DNA of 64,000 bases from Rhizobium sp. Root274 (GCF_001429245.1 NZ_LMJE01000009.1:313832-377831); one strand, 5' to 3'. Positions 31,998 to 43,472 are shown, counted from the first letter of the stretch. Numbers and translations: made by a program. The notes: generated by a model not told the origin, from the letters alone.

Positions 31998-34919
31998 ATG
32001 AGCGAACTCAAGACCATTTCCATCCGTGGCGCGCGCGAGCACAATCTGAAGGGCATCGACCTCGATTTGCCGCGCAACAGCCTGATCGTGATGACGGGGC
32101 TCTCCGGCTCCGGCAAGTCGTCACTTGCCTTCGACACGATTTATGCCGAAGGGCAGCGCCGCTACGTCGAGAGCCTGTCGGCCTATGCGCGGCAGTTCCT
32201 GGAAATGATGCAAAAGCCTGACGTCGACCAGATCGAGGGTCTATCGCCCGCGATTTCGATCGAGCAGAAGACGACGTCGCGCAATCCGCGCTCGACGGTC
32301 GGCACGGTGACCGAGATCTACGACTATATGCGCCTGCTGTTTGCCCGCGTCGGTGTGCCCTATTCGCCGGCGACGGGGCTGCCGATCGAAAGCCAGACGG
32401 TGAGCCAGATGGTCGATCGGGTGCTGGCACTGGAGGAAGGCACTCGACTTTACATCCTCGCGCCGATGATCCGTGGCCGCAAGGGCGAGTATAAAAAGGA
32501 ACTCGCCGAGCTGATGAAGAAGGGCTTTCAGCGCGTCAAGATCGACGGGCAGTTCTACGAGATTGCCGAGGCACCGACGCTCGACAAGAAATACAAGCAT
32601 GACATTGACGTCGTTGTCGACCGTGTGGTGGTGCGCCCGGACATTGCGAGCCGCCTGGCTGACAGTCTGGAAACCTGCCTGCGTCTCGCTGACGGTTTGG
32701 CGGTCGCCGAATATGCCGACAAGCCGCTGCCGCCTGAGGAGACCTCTGCCGGCGGGTCGGCGAACAAGTCGCTGAATGAGACGCATGAGCGCGTCTTGTT
32801 TTCGGAGAAGTTCGCTTGCCCGGTGTCCGGCTTTACCATTCCGGAAATCGAGCCGCGGCTCTTTTCCTTTAATAACCCGTTCGGCGCCTGCCCGACCTGT
32901 GACGGGCTTGGCAGCCAGCAGAAGATTGACGAGGCGCTGATCGTCCCGGAAGTCCATCGCAAGCTGAACGATGGGGCGATTGCGCCCTGGGCGAAGTCCA
33001 GCTCGCCCTATTACAATCAAACGCTCGAAGCGCTCGGCAAGGCTTTCGGCTTCAAGCTGACGTCGAAGTGGTCGGATCTGTCGGAGGCCGCGCAGAAGGC
33101 GATCCTACATGGCACGGAAGAGAAGATCGATTTTCATTACGCCGATGGCGCGCGCTCTTACACCACGACCAAGACCTTTGAAGGCATCGTTCCCAACCTC
33201 GAACGGCGCTGGAAGGAGACCGACAGCGCCTGGGCGCGTGAGGAGATCGAACGTTTCATGTCGGCAGCGCCCTGCCCCGCCTGCAATGGATTCCGCCTGA
33301 AACCCGAGGCGCTTGCCGTCAAGATCAACGGGCTACATATCGGTCAGGTGACGGAGATGGCGATCCGCAATGCCGGTGCCTGGTTCGAGGATCTGCCTGC
33401 CAAGCTCACCGACAAGCAGAACGAAATTGCCGTCCGCATCCTCAAGGAAATCCGCGAGCGCCTGCGCTTCCTCAACGATGTCGGGCTCGATTATCTCTCG
33501 ATGTCGCGCAATTCCGGCACATTGTCCGGGGGTGAGAGCCAGCGCATTCGTTTGGCCTCCCAGATCGGCTCAGGTCTGACCGGCGTGCTCTACGTGCTCG
33601 ACGAGCCGTCGATCGGCCTGCATCAGCGCGACAATGCGCGGCTTCTCGATACGCTGAAGCACCTGCGCGATATCGGCAATACCGTGATTGTGGTCGAGCA
33701 TGACGAGGATGCGATCCTCACGGCTGACTATGTCGTCGACATCGGCCCGGCCGCCGGCATCCATGGTGGCCAGGTCATTGCCGAGGGCACGCCACAGGAC
33801 ATCATGGCGCATCCGAAATCTCTGACCGGTAAATACCTGACGGGCGAGTTGGGTGTCAGCGTGCCTGCGCAGCGGCGCAAGCCGAAGAAAGGCCAGCAGA
33901 TCAAGGTCATCGGCGCCAAGGGCAACAACCTGAAGAATGTGACGGCTGCCATTCCGCTTGGTGTGTTCACGGCGGTAACGGGTGTGTCGGGCGGCGGCAA
34001 ATCCACCTTCTTGATCGAGACGCTTTACAAGGCGGCGGCGCGTCGCGTCATGGGTGCCCGCGAGAACCCGGCGGAACACGACCGCATCGACGGTTTCGAA
34101 TTCATCGATAAGGTGATCGATATCGACCAGTCGCCGATTGGGCGGACGCCGCGCTCGAACCCGGCGACCTATACCGGGGCCTTCACGCCGATCCGCGACT
34201 GGTTTACCGGGCTTCCGGAAGCCAAGGCGCGCGGCTATCAGGCCGGTCGCTTCTCGTTCAACGTCAAGGGCGGTCGCTGCGAGGCCTGCCAGGGCGACGG
34301 CGTGATCAAGATCGAGATGCACTTCCTGCCCGACGTCTATGTCACCTGCGACGTCTGCCACGGCAAGCGCTACAATCGCGAAACACTGGACGTTACCTTC
34401 AAGGGTAAGTCGATCGCCGACGTGCTGGATATGACGGTGGAGGAAGGTGTCGAATTCTTCCAGGCGGTGCCGGCGGTGCGCGACAAGCTGCAGGCGCTGT
34501 TTGATGTGGGGCTGGGTTATATCAAGGTCGGCCAGCAGGCGAACACGCTGTCGGGCGGCGAGGCGCAGCGCGTCAAGCTCGCCAAGGAACTGTCGAAGCG
34601 TTCGACGGGACGCACCCTCTACATTCTCGACGAACCGACGACGGGGCTACATTTTCATGATGTGGCGAAGCTCCTGGAAATGCTGCAGGAACTGGTGAAC
34701 CAGGGCAATTCCGTCGTGGTCATCGAGCACAATCTCGAGGTCATCAAGACGGCCGACTATATCCTCGACTTCGGCCCGGAAGGTGGCGATGGCGGCGGCC
34801 AGATCGTGGCGCAAGGCACGCCAGAGGAAGTGGTGAAGGTGGATGCGTCCTATACGGGGCAGTTCCTGAAGGAGCTGTTGCAGCGGCGGCCAGTGAAGAG
34901 GGCTCAGGCGGCGGAGTGA
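31998..34919 (+). CDS. uvrA: Excinuclease ABC subunit A
   Basis: Damage-recognition ATPase of nucleotide excision repair; 973 residues. First ATPase: [20 protein letters not shown]; zinc module with CPTC; signature [16 protein letters not shown] and [13 protein letters not shown]. Second ATPase: [13 protein letters not shown], zinc-finger CEACQGDG and CDVCHGKR, signature [16 protein letters not shown] and [12 protein letters not shown]. Complete. LexA control is indicated by the SOS box upstream. Confidence 0.98.
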   Translation: MSELKTISIRGAREHNLKGIDLDLPRNSLIVMTGLSGSGKSSLAFDTIYAEGQRRYVESLSAYARQFLEMMQKPDVDQIEGLSPAISIEQKTTSRNPRSTVGTVTEIYDYMRLLFARVGVPYSPATGLPIESQTVSQMVDRVLALEEGTRLYILAPMIRGRKGEYKKELAELMKKGFQRVKIDGQFYEIAEAPTLDKKYKHDIDVVVDRVVVRPDIASRLADSLETCLRLADGLAVAEYADKPLPPEETSAGGSANKSLNETHERVLFSEKFACPVSGFTIPEIEPRLFSFNNPFGACPTCDGLGSQQKIDEALIVPEVHRKLNDGAIAPWAKSSSPYYNQTLEALGKAFGFKLTSKWSDLSEAAQKAILHGTEEKIDFHYADGARSYTTTKTFEGIVPNLERRWKETDSAWAREEIERFMSAAPCPACNGFRLKPEALAVKINGLHIGQVTEMAIRNAGAWFEDLPAKLTDKQNEIAVRILKEIRERLRFLNDVGLDYLSMSRNSGTLSGGESQRIRLASQIGSGLTGVLYVLDEPSIGLHQRDNARLLDTLKHLRDIGNTVIVVEHDEDAILTADYVVDIGPAAGIHGGQVIAEGTPQDIMAHPKSLTGKYLTGELGVSVPAQRRKPKKGQQIKVIGAKGNNLKNVTAAIPLGVFTAVTGVSGGGKSTFLIETLYKAAARRVMGARENPAEHDRIDGFEFIDKVIDIDQSPIGRTPRSNPATYTGAFTPIRDWFTGLPEAKARGYQAGRFSFNVKGGRCEACQGDGVIKIEMHFLPDVYVTCDVCHGKRYNRETLDVTFKGKSIADVLDMTVEEGVEFFQAVPAVRDKLQALFDVGLGYIKVGQQANTLSGGEAQRVKLAKELSKRSTGRTLYILDEPTTGLHFHDVAKLLEMLQELVNQGNSVVVIEHNLEVIKTADYILDFGPEGGDGGGQIVAQGTPEEVVKVDASYTGQFLKELLQRRPVKRAQAAE

Positions 34920-34926
34920 TCGGCCG

Positions 34927-35311
34927 TTACCAGAGGCGTTCGATGCCGAGGCCGTCGAAGGCTTTGTCAGCGCTCACGAGAAGGAGGCCTTCCAGCTTGG
35001 ATTGGGCGGCCAGTAATCGGTTAAAGGGATCCTTGTGGTCAGCGATCGGTTGTCCGGCATAGAGTGCATGTGATGTTTCGACTGGAAGCAAGGTGAAACG
35101 CTCCGCCGTGACATATCTGACGAAATCTGTGCAGATCGGGCCGACTTCGGGCCATTTTCCGAGACGATGTTTTGTCGTGTTCGAATGCGGAGACGGCGCT
35201 GACCATGACCTCGTTGTCGCCGTCGCCCAAGGCCAACCGAGCGGGCTGGCTCAGATGGGCGTTATCCAACAGCCACCAAACCAACGTGTGCGTATCGAGA
35301 AGATATCTCAC
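34927..35311 (-). pseudogene. PIN-domain (VapC-like) toxin, frameshifted
   Basis: Would encode a toxin ribonuclease of the PIN family. The 5' part (GTG 35311) reads MRYLLDTHTLVWWLLDNAHL through VSAVSAFE, including the first catalytic Asp. After about position 35178 the frame shifts: the family continuation KHRLGKWPEVG, ADHKDPFNRLLAAQS and ADKAFDGLGIERLW is found in another minus-strand frame ending at TAA 34929-34927. Four bases stand where six are expected, so two were lost or the read is wrong. The start overlaps the antitoxin stop in GTGA. Confidence 0.85.
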
Positions 35312-35588
35312 TGACCGTTGTCACCAGGAAAGGAATATTTGCCCTCCCATGCAGCCAGTTCGTCCTCGGACATTGGTTCCAGGAAAAGATTGGGGGGCAG
35401 TTTGTCTCGTAAATGGGTCAAGGCGCCCGGTTTTCGCGACGGGTTCTTCTTTTCGGCCGCGGGTAACGGCACCAGCTTCGCAATCGGCTCATCCCCGCGC
35501 GCGCAATAACGATTTCCTCGCCGGCTTCGACGCGGGCGAGGAGTTTCGAGAGTTCCGTCTTGGCCTTGTGAATGGTGACGACCGTCAT
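35308..35588 (-). pseudogene. VapB/Phd-type antitoxin, frameshifted
   Basis: Antitoxin partner of the PIN protein. From ATG 35588 the frame reads VTIHKAKTELSKLLARVEAG and EEIVIAR, a Phd/YefM-type N-terminus. At a GCGCGCGC tract near 35503-35511 two extra bases shift the frame. The rest (GDEPIAKLVPLPAAE through a PMSEDELAAWEG tail) continues in the frame that ends at 35308. Both genes of the pair are therefore broken as given. Confidence 0.85.
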
Positions 35589-35653
35589 CGCTCGCTCCTG
35601 GGCTGCATTTTATATTAGCTAATCGCCTAGCTAACTTCAACGGGAGGCATTTC

Positions 35654-36457
35654 ATGACCAAATCCGGCACGATCCGCTGCGGTATCGGGGGATGGACTTT
35701 CGATCCCTGGGACGACAGTTTTTACCCCTCCGACCTGCCGAAGAAGCGGCAGCTGGAATACGCGAGCCGACAGCTGACGGCCATCGAGGTTAACGGCACC
35801 TATTATTCCAGCCAGAAGCCGGCAACCTTTGCCAAATGGGCAGCGGACGTGCCTGAGAATTTCGTCTTTTCGCTGAAGGCGAGCCGGTTTTGCACCAACC
35901 GCAAGATCCTGGCGGAGGGCGGGCCATCGGTGGAGAAATTTCTGCATCAGGGGATCGAAGAGCTTGGACCCCATCTGGGGCCGATCCTCTGGCAGTTTAT
36001 GGGTACCAAGAAATTCGATGCAGACGACTTCGAAGCCTTTCTCGGGCTCCTTCCTAAGACGCTGAACGGTTTGCCGCTGCGCCATGTCGTCGAGCCGCGC
36101 CATGAAAGTTTCCTCGTGCCGGGGTTCATCGACATGTTGCGGCGGCACGAAGTGGCGGCCGTTTGCGCCGATCACCATGACTATCCGATGTTTGCCGATC
36201 CGACGGCCGACTTCATTTATGCCCGGCTGCAAAAGGGCACGGACGAGACGCCGACCTGTTATTTGCCGAAGGAGGTCGATCACTGGGCCGAGCGTTTCAA
36301 GATTTTTGCTGCGGGTGGCGTACCTGAAGATCTCGACCTCATCGCGAAGGCGCAGCCGGCAAAGAAGACCTCTCGGGATGTGTTCGCCTTCTTCATTTCC
36401 GGTGGCAAGGTCAACGCACCGCGTGGTGCGATGGAACTGCAGAAGCGCGTCGGCTGA
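35654..36457 (+). CDS. DUF72 family protein
   Basis: A 267-residue TIM-barrel protein of the YecE/DUF72 family. Blocks: IRCGIGGWTFDPWDDSFYP, EVNGTYYSSQKPATFAKWA, FSLKASRFCTN, HVVEPRHESFL, and YARLQKGTD. The metal- or substrate-binding residues of the barrel mouth appear present, but no activity is firmly known for the family. SD-like GGGAGG lies eight bases before the ATG. It stands divergent from the broken toxin-antitoxin pair. Confidence 0.88.
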   Translation: MTKSGTIRCGIGGWTFDPWDDSFYPSDLPKKRQLEYASRQLTAIEVNGTYYSSQKPATFAKWAADVPENFVFSLKASRFCTNRKILAEGGPSVEKFLHQGIEELGPHLGPILWQFMGTKKFDADDFEAFLGLLPKTLNGLPLRHVVEPRHESFLVPGFIDMLRRHEVAAVCADHHDYPMFADPTADFIYARLQKGTDETPTCYLPKEVDHWAERFKIFAAGGVPEDLDLIAKAQPAKKTSRDVFAFFISGGKVNAPRGAMELQKRVG

Positions 36458-36608
36458 CGCTGCGGCTGCGGTTGGCATCCATCAATTTGTGACATTGGCG
36501 AAACTGGACTAGGCTCGGTCGCAGAGTCGCGGTCATGACCGTGATCTGGGCCGGCATGCTTCCCGTGCGGACGTGCGCGTCCAGGCTTTCAATGTTCGGG
36601 GCACAGCC

Positions 36609-38270
36609 ATGTCGGGTATCGCCGTCTTCATCCATCTCGCGGGCGCGGTCGCGCTGCTCCTCTGGGCGACGCGCTTGGTGCGGACCGGGATCGAGCGTGC
36701 CTATGGCGGCGTGTTGAAGGACAAGCTGCGACTTGCGATCGGCAATCGCTTTTCGGCAGCGCTGGCGGGCTTTCTGTTCGCGGTTGCGCTGCAGAGTGCC
36801 ACCGCCGTTGCCCTGATCGTCGCCTCTTTTGCCGCCGCCGGTTATGTGACCTCGGCCATCGGCATTGCGACGCTGCTCGGCGCGGATTTCGGCTCGGCTT
36901 TCGTCGTGCGCATCCTGCGCTACGACTTGTCGCTTCTGATGCCGATCCTGCTGCTGGCAGGGACCATTGCCTTTCGCGCGACCAATGCACGGCATTGGCG
37001 CCAGCTCGGCCGCATCCTGTTCGGCCTCGGCCTCCTGCTGCTGTCGCTGCGGCTCATCGGTGAAGCCTCCGAGCCGTTGAGAGAAAGCCAGATCCTGCCG
37101 GTCTTGTTCAACTATCTGGCCGGCGACTGGATCAGTGCCTTTTTGCTGGCAGCGCTTTTGGCCTGGGCCTTCCATTCGAGCGTTGCCGCCGTCCTGCTCA
37201 CCGCTTCCCTTGCCGACCAGCATCTGATCCCGGATGCACTGATCATTCCGCTGGTGCTCGGCATCAACTTCGGCGCGGCCGTCATCGCCGCGCTTCTGAC
37301 CAAGAATGCCGATCCTCTGACGCGTGTCGTGCCGCTCGGCAATGTGGTCATCCGGGGGCTGATGACGCTGCTGGCTTTGGCGCTGCAATTTGCGGTGACC
37401 GCAAGCCCGTCGCTTTTCTCCGTCCACCCCGGCGAGGCCGTCGTGCTCGTGCATCTGGCGATGAACGGTGCGGTGCTGGTGCTGGGACTGCCGTTCGCCG
37501 GCCTCGTCGCGACGATGCTCGAGCGTTTCGTATCGGTCAGCCAGGTGCCGGCCGCCAATGACGACCGGTTGTCGGCTCTGAACCCGGCCGACCTCGGCAG
37601 CCCGACGCAGGCAATCAGCAATGCAACGCGCGAGGTGCTGACTGTTTGCGACAAGACCGAAGTCATGTTGAACGGCATCTTCGAGCTGTTCGAAGAGTGG
37701 GACCCGAAGAAGACGCAGCGGATCGAAACGCTCGACGACCAGATCGATGCGATCCATCGCAACATCAAGTTCTATCTCGCCAGAATTTCGGAGACGGCGC
37801 TCGACCAGACCTCTGCTGCGCTTTGCCAGAATCTTCTCGGGGCGACCATCAAGATCGAGCAGGCGGCGGACATCATCTCGCAGAACATGCTGACCCGGGC
37901 GCGCAAGAAGAGCGAGCGCAAGGCGTCCTTTTCGGCGGAAGGCTGGGCGGAACTCTGTGCCATGCACAATGAGGTGCTGCAGAACGCCCATCTTGCGTTC
38001 AATCTTCTGGTCACGCGCGACGTCGAGCATGCCCGCCAGCTGGTCGCCCGCAAGGAGGCGATCCGTAACCTCGTCAAGGCAAGTGAGGAAAAGCATCTCC
38101 AGCGTCTGCGCCAGGGCAATGCGGCGAGCTTCGATTCCAGTTCGTTGCATATCGACACCATGCGCGACCTGAAAGAGATCAACTCCCTGTTCGTCTCCAT
38201 CGGCTATCCGCTGCTTGAAGGCGAAGGCCTGCTGCGGCGCAGCCGTCTGGTGCAGCCGGCGGAGTTGTAA
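36609..38270 (+). CDS. Na/Pi-cotransporter family protein with PhoU-like domain
   Basis: A 553-residue inner-membrane protein. The N-terminal 310 residues hold the paired Na/Pi cotransporter repeats; each has the QSATA/SS motif (FAVALQSATAVALIVASFAA and AWAFHSSVAAVLLTASLA). From about residue 335 a cytoplasmic PhoU-like helical domain follows (KTEVMLNGIFELFEEWD and later helices). It probably imports phosphate with sodium or regulates phosphate flux. The start is ATG 36609; the frame is open 12 codons upstream. Monocistronic. Confidence 0.88.
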   Translation: MSGIAVFIHLAGAVALLLWATRLVRTGIERAYGGVLKDKLRLAIGNRFSAALAGFLFAVALQSATAVALIVASFAAAGYVTSAIGIATLLGADFGSAFVVRILRYDLSLLMPILLLAGTIAFRATNARHWRQLGRILFGLGLLLLSLRLIGEASEPLRESQILPVLFNYLAGDWISAFLLAALLAWAFHSSVAAVLLTASLADQHLIPDALIIPLVLGINFGAAVIAALLTKNADPLTRVVPLGNVVIRGLMTLLALALQFAVTASPSLFSVHPGEAVVLVHLAMNGAVLVLGLPFAGLVATMLERFVSVSQVPAANDDRLSALNPADLGSPTQAISNATREVLTVCDKTEVMLNGIFELFEEWDPKKTQRIETLDDQIDAIHRNIKFYLARISETALDQTSAALCQNLLGATIKIEQAADIISQNMLTRARKKSERKASFSAEGWAELCAMHNEVLQNAHLAFNLLVTRDVEHARQLVARKEAIRNLVKASEEKHLQRLRQGNAASFDSSSLHIDTMRDLKEINSLFVSIGYPLLEGEGLLRRSRLVQPAEL

Positions 38271-38290
38271 CGGGCCGCCGTCGACACTTC

Positions 38291-39769
38291 CTATGCCGGG
38301 AGGACGGCGCCTGCCAGATCTTCGGCGGTCAGCCCCGGCCCGGCCCTGAGGGCTGCCTGACCATGCAGATGGACCCCCGCGCAGGCAGCTTCGAATGCCG
38401 GCAGGCCCTGTGCCAGGAGAGCGCCGATGATACCTGCGAGCACATCACCCGAACCGGCAGTCGCAAGGTTCGGCGGCGCGTGCTCCTCGATTGCGGCACG
38501 ACCGTCCGGGGATGCGATCACCGTATCGGCGCCCTTGTAGACCACGACGCCTCCCAGTGCGGCGGCGGCGGCGAGCGCCTTTGCCGGTTTTGCACGGGTC
38601 TCGTCCCCGGCAATCTCGGGGAAGAGCCGCGCGAATTCGCCTTCATGCGGCGTCACCACGAGGCGGGCTGCCTCCCCTTCAAAGGCGGCTGTGAGCAGGT
38701 CGCGATCCTGGCGAAAGGCCGTGATACCGTCGGCATCGAGGACGAGGTGGCGGCCGGCCTGACCGAGGCGGATGGCGAAGGCTTTGGCCTTTGCAGGATC
38801 ACCAAAGCCCGGACCCAGCACGAAAGTCAGTCGACGGACATCTTCCAGATAGTTCTGAAGATCTCGAGCATTGTCGACCGAGGTCAGCATGATGGCGGTG
38901 AGATGGACCGCATTGGCGGCAAGCGCCGCCTTTGGCGAAGCAATCGTGACGAGCCCTGCCCCGGCCTTCAACCCCGCCATGGCGCTCAGGCGTGCCGCTC
39001 CCGTCGCGGTTTCGGGACCGGAAAACACCGTCAGGTGCCCACGGCGATATTTGTGGTCGGATGCGTCCACCGCCCTGTGGCTTGCCCGCCATATGGACGG
39101 GTTGTTGACCTGAAGCGGAGCCGCCTCAGCTTGGAGCAGACGCCAGGGAATGCCGATGTCGAACACCTCGACTTTCCCGCAGAGGTCGCGGCCCGGCAGA
39201 AGAACATGTCCGGGCTTGCGGGCCATGAAGGTGATTGTGTGACTGGCACGGAAGGCGGCGCCGCGCACCTGGCCGGATGCTCCGTCCAGACCTGAGGGCA
39301 GATCGACAGCGATGACGGGGAGCGGAGTCCTCATCACTTTTTGGATCAGATCGGACACCTCGGGCGGCACGTCACGGGCAAGCCCCGCGCCGAACAATGC
39401 GTCGATGACCACGTCGCCGGACACTGGTTCAAAGGCGGCGATGCCTTGGGATGAACCGCCATAATCCGTTCGTGCGCGTCTGGCGTCGCCTTTCAGGCGC
39501 TCTGGATCGCCGAGGTGAAAGATGGCGGTGGCGGCCCCTGCGCGCCGGAGGGCCTCGGCACAGACATAACCATCGCCGCCATTGTTGCCGGGACCGCACA
39601 CGACCACAAATCGCAGAGCGCCGGGATAGAGGCGAAGAGCTGCTGCGGCGACCGCCTCTCCCGCCCGTCTCATCAGGCCATAACTGTCCTGGCCGGTCGC
39701 GGCAGCAGCCGCATCCACCCGAGCCATTGCTTCGGGCGTCAGCAGAAGTGATTGGTTCGCAGGGATCAT
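38291..39769 (-). CDS. nnr: Bifunctional NAD(P)HX epimerase / ADP-dependent dehydratase
   Basis: Repairs hydrated NADH and NADPH; 492 residues. The N-terminal YjeF epimerase domain (1-215) has VCGPGNNGGDGYVCAEAL, VIDALFGAGL and VDLPSGLDG. The C-terminal ribokinase-like dehydratase (225-490) has KYRRGHLTVFSG, GPGFGD, TPHEGEFARL, VVYKGADTVI and the catalytic SGDVLAGIIGALL. Both domains appear complete. Leftward, 349 bp from glnB and 20 bp from the convergent Na/Pi gene. Confidence 0.95.
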   Translation of the reverse strand: MIPANQSLLLTPEAMARVDAAAAATGQDSYGLMRRAGEAVAAAALRLYPGALRFVVVCGPGNNGGDGYVCAEALRRAGAATAIFHLGDPERLKGDARRARTDYGGSSQGIAAFEPVSGDVVIDALFGAGLARDVPPEVSDLIQKVMRTPLPVIAVDLPSGLDGASGQVRGAAFRASHTITFMARKPGHVLLPGRDLCGKVEVFDIGIPWRLLQAEAAPLQVNNPSIWRASHRAVDASDHKYRRGHLTVFSGPETATGAARLSAMAGLKAGAGLVTIASPKAALAANAVHLTAIMLTSVDNARDLQNYLEDVRRLTFVLGPGFGDPAKAKAFAIRLGQAGRHLVLDADGITAFRQDRDLLTAAFEGEAARLVVTPHEGEFARLFPEIAGDETRAKPAKALAAAAALGGVVVYKGADTVIASPDGRAAIEEHAPPNLATAGSGDVLAGIIGALLAQGLPAFEAACAGVHLHGQAALRAGPGLTAEDLAGAVLPA

Positions 39770-39807
39770 GATGACGTTAGAGCAGAAATTGCGGAAAATT
39801 CAAACCG

Positions 39808-39821
39808 GCACAATTTTGTGC
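39808..39821. promoter_or_regulatory. NtrC-like inverted repeat upstream of glnB
   Basis: GCACAA-TT-TTGTGC, a perfect palindrome close to the NtrC consensus (TGCAC-N7-GTGCA) but one base shorter in the spacer. It lies about 225 bp upstream of the sigma54-type promoter of glnB, a usual enhancer distance. The interval 39770-40043 holds no credible gene. Confidence 0.45.
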
Positions 39822-39983
39822 ATATTCGAACGCCTTAATAATGCGCATTTGCCTATCGATTAGCCATCTTCATTGGAAATATGAGATCGCTGGCAAAGAC
39901 TTAGCAAAAGCGAATCTTCTGAAAAAAGATCGACGAAAATCCATATTTCGAGCTTGGCGGGCTGGCTTTTCGCTCCGTTTTGA

Positions 39984-40457
<474 letters not shown>

Positions 40458-40519
40458 TCAGACCCGGCACCTAGGGAGGTCGGGTTCATATCGTCAGCTC
40501 TTGCGAGGAAGAAAAAAAC

Positions 40520-41929
40520 ATGACGACCGCAAACGATATTCTGAAACAGATCAAGGACAACGACGTCAAATTCGTCGACCTGCGCTTCACCGATCCGAAG
40601 GGCAAGCTGCACCATGTCACCATGGACATCGCGTGTGTCGACGAAGACATGTTCGCCGATGGCGTCATGTTTGACGGCTCCTCCATCGCCGGCTGGAAGG
40701 CGATCAACGAATCCGACATGGTGCTCATGCCCGACCCGGCGACGGTCCATATGGACCCCTTCTTCGCCCAGTCGACCATGGTCATCCTCTGCGACATTCT
40801 CGACCCGGTTTCGGGCGAAGCCTATAATCGTGACCCGCGCGGCACTGCCAAGAAGGGTGAAGCCTATCTGAAGGCATCAGGCATTGGCGACACGATCTTC
40901 GTTGGTCCGGAAGCCGAATTCTTCGTCTTCGACGACGTGAAGTACAAGGCCGACCCCTACAATACGGGCTTCAAGCTCGACTCGTCCGAGCTGCCGTCCA
41001 ACGACGACACCGACTATGAGACCGGAAACCTCGGTCATCGTCCGCGCGTCAAGGGCGGCTATTTCCCGGTTCCGCCGATTGACAGCCTCCAGGACATGCG
41101 CTCCGAGATGCTGACCGTGCTCGGCGAAATGGGTGTTGTCGTTGAAAAGCATCACCATGAAGTGGCGGCTGCCCAGCACGAGCTCGGCATCAAGTTCGAC
41201 ACGATGGTGCGCAACGCCGACAAGATGCAGATCTACAAGTATGTCGTGCATCAGGTTGCCAATGCCTACGGCAAGACCGCGACCTTCATGCCGAAGCCGA
41301 TCTTCGGTGACAACGGTTCGGGCATGCATGTGCACATGTCGATCTGGAAGGACGGCAAGCCTTCCTTCGCCGGCGACGAATATGCCGGCCTGTCGGAAAG
41401 CTGCTTGTACTTCATCGGTGGTATCATCAAGCACGCCAAGGCGATCAACGCTTTCACGAACCCGTCGACCAATTCCTACAAGCGCCTGGTCCCGGGTTAT
41501 GAAGCGCCGGTTCTGCTCGCCTATTCGGCCCGCAACCGCTCGGCTTCCTGCCGCATTCCGTTCGGCTCCAACCCGAAGGCCAAGCGCGTCGAAATCCGCT
41601 TCCCGGACCCGACGGCGAACCCCTATCTCGGCTTTGCCGCGATGCTGATGGCCGGTCTCGACGGCATCAAGAACAAGATCCATCCGGGCAAGGCCATGGA
41701 CAAGGATCTCTACGATCTGCCGCCGAAGGAGCTGAAGAAGATCCCGACCGTCTGCGGTTCGCTGCGTGAGGCGCTCGAAAGCCTCGACAAGGATCGCAAG
41801 TTCCTGACCGCTGGCGGCGTGTTCGACGACGATCAGATCGATTCGTTCATCGAGCTGAAGATGCAGGAAGTCATGCGCTTCGAGATGACCCCGCATCCGG
41901 TCGAATACGACATGTACTACTCCGTCTGA
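40520..41929 (+). CDS. glnA: Glutamine synthetase type I
   Basis: Condenses ammonia and glutamate to glutamine; 469 residues, dodecameric GSI. Seen: [18 protein letters not shown], the [10 protein letters not shown] metal-binding segment, [21 protein letters not shown] active-site block (as [11 protein letters not shown]), [13 protein letters not shown], and the adenylylation-site Tyr in [13 protein letters not shown]. The last shows control by GlnE. SD GCGAGGAAG precedes the ATG. Closed by a strong terminator. Confidence 0.98.
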   Translation: MTTANDILKQIKDNDVKFVDLRFTDPKGKLHHVTMDIACVDEDMFADGVMFDGSSIAGWKAINESDMVLMPDPATVHMDPFFAQSTMVILCDILDPVSGEAYNRDPRGTAKKGEAYLKASGIGDTIFVGPEAEFFVFDDVKYKADPYNTGFKLDSSELPSNDDTDYETGNLGHRPRVKGGYFPVPPIDSLQDMRSEMLTVLGEMGVVVEKHHHEVAAAQHELGIKFDTMVRNADKMQIYKYVVHQVANAYGKTATFMPKPIFGDNGSGMHVHMSIWKDGKPSFAGDEYAGLSESCLYFIGGIIKHAKAINAFTNPSTNSYKRLVPGYEAPVLLAYSARNRSASCRIPFGSNPKAKRVEIRFPDPTANPYLGFAAMLMAGLDGIKNKIHPGKAMDKDLYDLPPKELKKIPTVCGSLREALESLDKDRKFLTAGGVFDDDQIDSFIELKMQEVMRFEMTPHPVEYDMYYSV

Positions 41930-41954
41930 TCGACGGTTGACGATGAGCTTTCTG

Positions 41955-41981
41955 ACGCCGGCGGCCACCGCCGGCGTTTTT
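41955..41981 (+). terminator. Terminator of glnBA
   Basis: Perfect 10-bp stem ACGCCGGCGG/CCGCCGGCGT with a 3-base loop, followed by a T run. It lies 26 bp after the glnA stop. Confidence 0.95.
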
Positions 41982-42099
41982 CGTTCCAGGTGACGGATTG
42001 GTCGATAACCGTCCTTTCGCCTGTCGCTGCGGGCGGATAGGCTCTGACGATTGTGCGACTGGCCCGCGTCGCGTCAGTCGCGAAAGCCCACATCATACT

Positions 42100-43032
42100 A
42101 TGACCATCGATACGAAATCTGCCACCACCCAAAACCCCTCGCCTCGCCTGCTCGACTGGACGTTGTTCCTGCTCGCGCCCGTCTTCTTCTCGTCGAACCT
42201 CATCTTCGGTCGCGGGATCACGGGCGAAATGGGACCGTTCACGACGGCCTTTATCCGCTGGGCCGGATCGGCGCTCATCATGTCGCCGATCGTCTGGCAT
42301 CACCGCCTGCAGTGTCTCGCCTTCGTGCGCCGTCACACGCTGCTGTGGCTGGTGCTGGGCATCCTCGGCATGGGGATCTGCGGCGGGGTCGTCTACTGGG
42401 CGTTGACGCTGACCACCGCATCGAACGCGACGCTGATCTACACGACGTCGTCGCTGTTCATCATCCTGTTCGAATGGCTGTTTGGCGGGCGGCGGATCAG
42501 CGTTCGCGAGATCTCCGGGATGGTCATCGCCTTTGCCGGCGTGGCTGCAATCGTGCTGAAGGGCGACCTTTCCGCAATCCTGCACATGCGCTTCAATCTC
42601 GGGGACCTGGCGATCCTGGTGGCGGCGATATCCTTCGCCTTCTATTCCATCTTGCTCCGAAGGCCCGGCATTCGGGCGATGCCGCCGCTTCCCCTCTTCG
42701 GGCTTCTGGCGCTATCAGGCGCGATCGTCCTGATGCCGCCAGCGGTGACCGAGATCCTCGCCGGAGGTCTGCTACCGGATACGCCCCATGACTTCGCCAT
42801 GCTGGCAGGAATCATCCTCTTTGCTTCGCTTGCAGCCTTCTACAGCTTTCAGCATGCCGTGCATGTTTTCGGTCCTGGCATCGCAGGCATGACGCTTTAT
42901 CTGATGCCGCCGATGTCGATCCTGATGGCCGTGATCTTTCTAGGAGAGCATTTCGAGCGCTACCACGCCCTCGGGATCGTTCTGGTCACGGCGGGGCTAG
43001 TGCTGGCGACTGCGCCGCAACGCAAAACCTGA
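42100..43032 (+). CDS. EamA/DMT-family permease
   Basis: A 310-residue inner-membrane transporter with ten predicted spans in two EamA repeats (about 20-150 and 165-305). Typical blocks: FFSSNLIFGRGITGEMGPFT, the TTASNATLIYTTSSLFIILF end of repeat one, and YLMPPMSILMAVIFLGEHFE of repeat two. Likely a metabolite or amino-acid exporter; substrate unknown. The start is ATG 42100 (MTIDTKS); the frame is open further upstream. Followed by hspQ. Confidence 0.88.
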   Translation: MTIDTKSATTQNPSPRLLDWTLFLLAPVFFSSNLIFGRGITGEMGPFTTAFIRWAGSALIMSPIVWHHRLQCLAFVRRHTLLWLVLGILGMGICGGVVYWALTLTTASNATLIYTTSSLFIILFEWLFGGRRISVREISGMVIAFAGVAAIVLKGDLSAILHMRFNLGDLAILVAAISFAFYSILLRRPGIRAMPPLPLFGLLALSGAIVLMPPAVTEILAGGLLPDTPHDFAMLAGIILFASLAAFYSFQHAVHVFGPGIAGMTLYLMPPMSILMAVIFLGEHFERYHALGIVLVTAGLVLATAPQRKT

Positions 43033-43109
43033 CGATCCGGCATGGAAACTGCATGTCTTGATTTCCGAGGGCTCGGTTCCCAAATAAGGCAGGGAAAGGA
43101 AATAAAGCC

Positions 43110-43439
43110 ATGAAACAACGAAGCGCAAAATTTGGTATCGGGGATGTCGTTCGGCACAAGGTCTTTCCGTTCCGCGGCGTCGTCTTCGATGTAGATCCGG
43201 AATTCGCCAATTCCGAGGAGTGGTGGAATGCGATCCCGGCCGAAGTTCGGCCCGCCAAGGATCAACCCTTCTACCATCTGCTCGCGGAAAACGCTGAAAC
43301 CGAATATGTGGCCTATGTCTCGGAGCAGAACCTCGAGACCGACGAGAGCCAGGAGCCGCTGCGTAATCCGCAGATCCAGCAGATCTTCGAACCGCAGCAG
43401 ACTGGTCGCTACAAGCCGCGCATGACCTACGCGCACTGA
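43110..43439 (+). CDS. hspQ: Heat shock protein HspQ
   Basis: A 109-residue protein of the HspQ/YccV family, a specificity factor for Lon that also binds hemimethylated DNA. Blocks: KFGIGDVVRHKVFPFRGVVF, DVDPEFANSEEWWNAIP, QPFYHLLAEN and TEYVAYVSEQNL. Full length. It has its own SD (GGAAAGGAAAT) and a bidirectional terminator behind it. Confidence 0.92.
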   Translation: MKQRSAKFGIGDVVRHKVFPFRGVVFDVDPEFANSEEWWNAIPAEVRPAKDQPFYHLLAENAETEYVAYVSEQNLETDESQEPLRNPQIQQIFEPQQTGRYKPRMTYAH

Positions 43440-43472
43440 CGCCTGTTTACGCCCCCTCTCCCAAGCAAAAAC

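Noticed and set aside
36411..38150. A 579-codon minus-strand open frame opposite the Na/Pi transporter gene
   Set aside because: The plus-strand transporter is clearly real, and the antisense product is an unstructured Arg/Gln/His-rich sequence.
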